The notes below the pieces were generated by a model, which did not search any database, was not told the DNA's origin, and saw only the letters and a list, made by a program, of their open reading frames with translations. Positions 6,067 to 8,984 of a stretch of 8,984 bases of DNA are shown here, piece after piece. Position 1 is the first letter of the stretch. Each line of letters starts with the position of its first letter. Source of the stretch: an uncultured Mycoplasma sp. (GTDB lineage Bacteria; Bacillota_I; Bacilli_A; Mycoplasmatales; Mycoplasmoidaceae); the NCBI GenBank assembly GCA_947174035.1, contig CAMWHH010000021.1, forward strand, positions 1 to 8,984. The letters run 5' to 3'. Both the position numbers and the translations under genes were made by a program.

Positions 6067-6759
6067 TTAAAAAAATGTTTTTAAAATTTTTTTACAAATT
6101 TTGTAATGTGGATATATTTTTTCTAATAAATTCCAAAACTCTTTTGAATGATTTGGGTAAACTAAATGACACAATTCATGAAATATTACATACAAAATAA
6201 TTTCTGGTTCAAAAACAACTAATTTGTAGCAAAAGTAAATTGCTTTACTATTAAATTTTGTGTACCCTCATGCTCTTTTTGTATCTCTTACACCTCATTT
6301 ATTAACTTTTAAATTTAATTGATTAGCTTTTTGCATTGCCATTGGAATAATGATTTCTTTTGTTTTTTTAGATAGCAATCTTTTCAGCACTAATTCTTTA
6401 TCATTGATATCCTTTAAATTTAAGATGATATTATTTTCTAAAATTTTATAAGTTGATTTTGATTGATTTATATTAATTGTTAGTGAATAATGCTTTCCTA
6501 AAATTTTAATAAAGTTATTGTTAGGGTTGTAATATCTGTTATTGTTTTTTAAAATTATTTTTTTTAATAAATTTGGATAAACTTTTATTAAAAATTCTTC
6601 TACACTTTGTTGGTTAACAAAAACTGGGGTTTTTATAACAATTTCTTGTTGATCATTAATAGATGCTGTAATTGATTTTGTTTTATTAGGTGACAAAAAC
6701 CATCAATATGAAACAAATTTATTATCAATAACCATGTGACATTTTATTTTTTTTATCAT
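6067..6759 (-). CDS. YgjP/DUF45-like zinc metallopeptidase
   Basis: The product is 230 aa when in-frame TGA codons (for example 19, 155 and 164) are read as Trp. Reading TGA as stop leaves only a middle fragment and hides the catalytic end. The C-terminal third has the DUF45 pattern: RAWGYT at 162-167 (family R-x-RWGSC), a strand with L180, EPEIILYVIFHELCH at 184-198, and YPNHSKEFW at 201-209. The HExxH zinc motif (His194, Glu195, His198) and probable third ligand His204 are intact, so it should be an active peptidase. The N-terminus fits the family's small beta-rich region. No signal peptide or membrane helix is seen, so it is probably cytoplasmic. The substrate is unknown. Start choice: ATG 6759 is the only ATG after an upstream in-frame TAA. 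It follows uvrB by 31 bases in the same direction. Confidence 0.88.
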
Positions 6760-6790
6760 AATTAACTTATTATTTTAAGAATATATTTTA

Positions 6791-8764
6791 TTATTTTTTA
6801 CTAGATTCAATTTCAATAATAATATCTCTAATATAAGCAGCTCTTTCATATTCTTGGTTTTTTGCTGCTTCTAACATTTCTTCTCTTAGTTTTTTGATTG
6901 CTTTATCAATTTTTTCTTTTGCTTTTTTACCTTTAGCAATTAAGTCATCAAAATCTATGTTTGCATCATTTCTGCTTAAGTCTAAAGCAATTGGTTTAAT
7001 AATAGTTTTTGGAGTAATATTATGCTTTTGATTAAATTCAATTTGTAATTTTCTTCTTCTTTCTGTTTCTTTAATAGCAACATCCATTGCTTCAGTAATA
7101 GTATCAGCATACATTATTACTTTACCATTTACATTTCTTGATGCTCTTCCAATGATTTGAATTAAAGATTTATCACTTCTAAAAAACCCAGGTTTATCTG
7201 CATCTAAAATTAAAACTTTTGACACTTCTGGAACATCTAGTCCTTCTCTTAATAAGTTAATTCCAATAACAACATCATAAATACCTTTTCTTAAGTTATT
7301 TAAAATTTTAAATCTCTCTATAGTTTTTAATTCGTTATGTAAATATGCAACTTTAATATTTTTGTTTCTTAAGTATTCAGTTAATTCTTCAGCCAATCTA
7401 ATTGTCATAACTGTTATAAATGTTCTTTCTTTATTTTTAATCTGAATTCTTAATTCTTTTTCAATATCTAAAATTTGATCTTGAGTTGGTCTTATTTCAA
7501 TAATTGGATCAACTAAACCAGTTGGTCTTATTATTTGTTCAGTTGTTAATTCAGATTGGTCCAATTCTCACTGGTTGGGTGTAGCTGAAACATATAGTAC
7601 ACGATCTTTTTTTGATAAAAATTCATCAAAGTTTAAAGGTCTGTTATCTAACGCACTTGGTAATCTAAATCCATATTCTACTAAAGTTTCTTTTCTACTT
7701 CTATCAGTATTGTACATTCCTCTGATTTGTGGAACCATCATATGAGATTCATCAACTATTAACAATCAATCTTTTCCAAAGTAGTCAAAAATAGTATAGG
7801 GTGTTTGCCCTTCTGCTCTTAATTCTAAATGTCTTGAATAATTTTCAATACCTGGACAAAAACCAAATTCTTTAAATGATTCAATATCATGAGTGGTTCT
7901 TTCCATTATTCTTTGAGCTTCAATTAGTTTATTTTGTTTTAAAAAGTTTTTGTGAGTTTCTGTTAACTCATTTTTAATTCTTTTAAGTGACTCTTCTAAA
8001 GTATCTTTATTTGCTAAGTATAAATCTGCACCTGCTAAAATGACATCATCTAACTTAGTGATAACTTGTTTGGTTAATGGATCAATTTTTGCAATATCTT
8101 CAATTTCATCACCGAAAAAAGAAATTCGGTAATTAAATTCATCAGTATATCCTGGACCTATTTCCATTACATCACCTTTAACAGAAAATTTTCCATGTGT
8201 TACATCAGTATCATTTCTTTGGTAATTTAAATTAACTAATTCATATTGAACTTGTTTAATTTTTATAACTTGTCCTTTTTTATAACTTACTCTGTTTTTA
8301 AAAAAATCATCAGGTGGTGAAGACGCATAAATGGCAGCAACACTTGCAACAACAATTACATCATCTCTTTCTACTAATGAATTTAAAGCAGAAAGATTTA
8401 GCATTTCAATATCACTGTTTGTTTGAGATGATTTTTCAATATAAGTGTTAGTTTTTGGCAAAAATGCTTCTGGTTGATAATAATCAAATGAAGAAACAAA
8501 ATATTCTACTTTATTATTAGGAAACATTTCTTTAAACTCTGAATACAATTGTGCAGCTAAAGTTTTGTTGTGAGCTAGTACTAAAGTTTTGCAGTTAAGT
8601 TCTTTAATAATATTACCCATTGTAAATGTTTTACCAGTACCTGTTGCACCAACAAGAACTTGTGATTTAAATTTATTTTTTTTAAACCCATTAACTATAT
8701 TGTTAATTGCTTGTGGTTGGTCTCCGCTTGGACTAAATTTACTTTTTAATTCAAATTTTTTCAT
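6791..8764 (-). CDS. uvrB: Excinuclease ABC subunit B
   Basis: UvrB is the DNA-damage-verifying helicase-like subunit of nucleotide excision repair. It is loaded by UvrA and then recruits UvrC. The full product is 657 aa, the normal family length, with TGA-Trp at codons 333 and 399. Both sit inside conserved blocks (GKDW just before LLIVDESH, and ATPNQWE), so it is one intact gene and not three fragments. Visible features are Walker A GATGTGKT (39-46), the beta-hairpin region [16 protein letters not shown] (95-110), DESH (338-341), [12 protein letters not shown] (409-420), the helicase motif around [14 protein letters not shown] (501-514), QIIGRASRN (536-544), and a C-terminal UVR domain (about 619-654, KKLREEM and YERAAYIRD) that contacts UvrC. 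The leader lacks a clear Shine-Dalgarno. No uvrA or uvrC is in the window. The zinc-peptidase gene follows downstream. Confidence 0.98.
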
Positions 8765-8822
8765 TTTTATTTTTAATCATTTATAAAATTGTAAAACTTA
8801 AATTTAATTTATTTAACATATG

Positions 8823-8851
8823 TTTATAAATATGGGAAAAACTGCTATAAA
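8823..8851. promoter_or_regulatory. Candidate overlapping divergent promoters upstream of uvrB
   Basis: TTTATA (8823-8828) and TATAAA (8846-8851) are separated by exactly 17 bases. Because the hexamers are reverse complements, the same pair reads as -35/-10 on both strands. The plus-strand reading also has a TGC extension before the -10. The minus-strand reading would start uvrB mRNA near 8816 with a leader of about 50 bases. AT-richness makes chance matches plausible. Confidence 0.4.
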
Positions 8852-8891
8852 AGTAAATCAATAACAGAAAAAAAGAGAAGTTTTTGAGACT

Positions 8892-8939
8892 AAAAAACTA
8901 TCACTAACTAGTGGTTTTTTTTTTTTTTTTTTTTTTTTT
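8892..8939 (+). terminator. Terminator-like hairpin with a 25-T run
   Basis: AAAAAAC (8892-8898) pairs with GTTTTTT (8914-8920), and CACT (8902-8905) with AGTG (8910-8913). There is a TAT bulge and a 4-base AACT loop. An uninterrupted run of 25 T (8915-8939) follows. It is oriented as a plus-strand intrinsic terminator, yet no plus-strand gene precedes it. On the minus strand the same hairpin is followed by only a short T run. Confidence 0.55.
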
Positions 8940-8984
8940 GGCGATCAGTTAAATTTTAATTTTTTTTTGGTTTAACTTAAGTGT

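Noticed and set aside
6295..6696. Zinc-peptidase fragment starting at a TTG
   Set aside because: The frame continues upstream to ATG 6759 and downstream to TAA 6067 with TGA as Trp. The fragment lacks the catalytic HELCH.
6791..8764. uvrB appearing broken into three pieces, as if a pseudogene
   Set aside because: The two interruptions are in-frame TGA codons. Read as Trp they restore conserved blocks and a normal 657-aa length.
8589..8786. Plus-strand frame opposite the start of uvrB
   Set aside because: It is antisense to the Walker A region of UvrB, and the hydrophobic translation mirrors that gene.
8832..8864. 10-codon plus-strand frame beginning ATGGGAAAA
   Set aside because: It overlaps the candidate promoter, is too short, and has no ribosome binding site.
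8813..8971. Minus-strand open frame with an oligo-lysine run from the homopolymer
   Set aside because: It has no plausible start codon. Its length depends on reading through 24 A and its TGA codons as Trp, and its end overlaps the candidate uvrB promoter.
8947..8977. 7-bp inverted repeat AGTTAAA/TTTAACT near the right edge
   Set aside because: It is short and AT-only apart from one pair, with a 17-base spacer. It is expected by chance at this composition.
1..8984. Search for CRISPR arrays, insertion sequences, prophage or toxin-antitoxin genes
   Set aside because: No regularly spaced repeats, transposase motifs, terminal inverted repeats or paired small toxin-like genes were seen. The lone Fic-like protein lacks a catalytic motif and an adjacent antitoxin.

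Overview
The window comes from an AT-rich mollicute that reads TGA as tryptophan (genetic code 4). Several conserved genes (uvrB, ispH, lspA, a zinc-peptidase gene, tsaB) are intact only if in-frame TGA is read as Trp. For example, UvrB has TGA at codons 333 and 399 exactly where its conserved blocks must join. An IspH homologue (methylerythritol-phosphate pathway) fits lineages such as Spiroplasma/Entomoplasmatales better than mycoplasmas without isoprenoid synthesis. The genus is an inference, not something the sequence shows.

Left block (1-4052, all minus strand, transcribed leftward): a tight array reads, in transcription order, Fic-like protein - ispH - lspA - rluD-family pseudouridine synthase - tsaB (cut by the window edge). 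Gaps are 5, 4 and 29 bases, then an 11-base overlap, so one operon is likely. Apart from the Fic-like gene these are housekeeping functions: isoprenoid precursor synthesis, lipoprotein signal-peptide removal, rRNA pseudouridylation and tRNA t6A37 formation.

Middle block (4240-4850, plus strand): a TGn-extended -10 promoter precedes six tRNA genes, Asn(GTT)-Glu(TTC)-Val(TAC)-Thr(TGT)-Lys(CTT)-Leu(TAG), all with encoded CCA. A strong intrinsic terminator follows. The tRNA-Glu carries an apparent G19-C56 to A19-U56 swap.

Right block: one rightward orphan gene (4949-6010, 353 aa, six Trp codons all TGA) has no family I recognise. It converges on a leftward pair, uvrB followed 31 bases later by a YgjP/DUF45-like zinc metallopeptidase. 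A perfect 23-bp inverted repeat separates the converging genes, and the orphan's stop codon lies inside its stem. Upstream of uvrB, about 220 non-coding bases hold a candidate divergent promoter and a terminator-like hairpin ending in 25 T. Together these could define a small RNA.

Overall the window is mostly ordinary core genome. I do not see a clear multi-gene novel system. The least explained items are the catalytically degenerate Fic-fold protein, the 353-aa orphan with its GC-rich tail segment, the promoter/terminator unit beside uvrB, and the tRNA-Glu elbow covariation.
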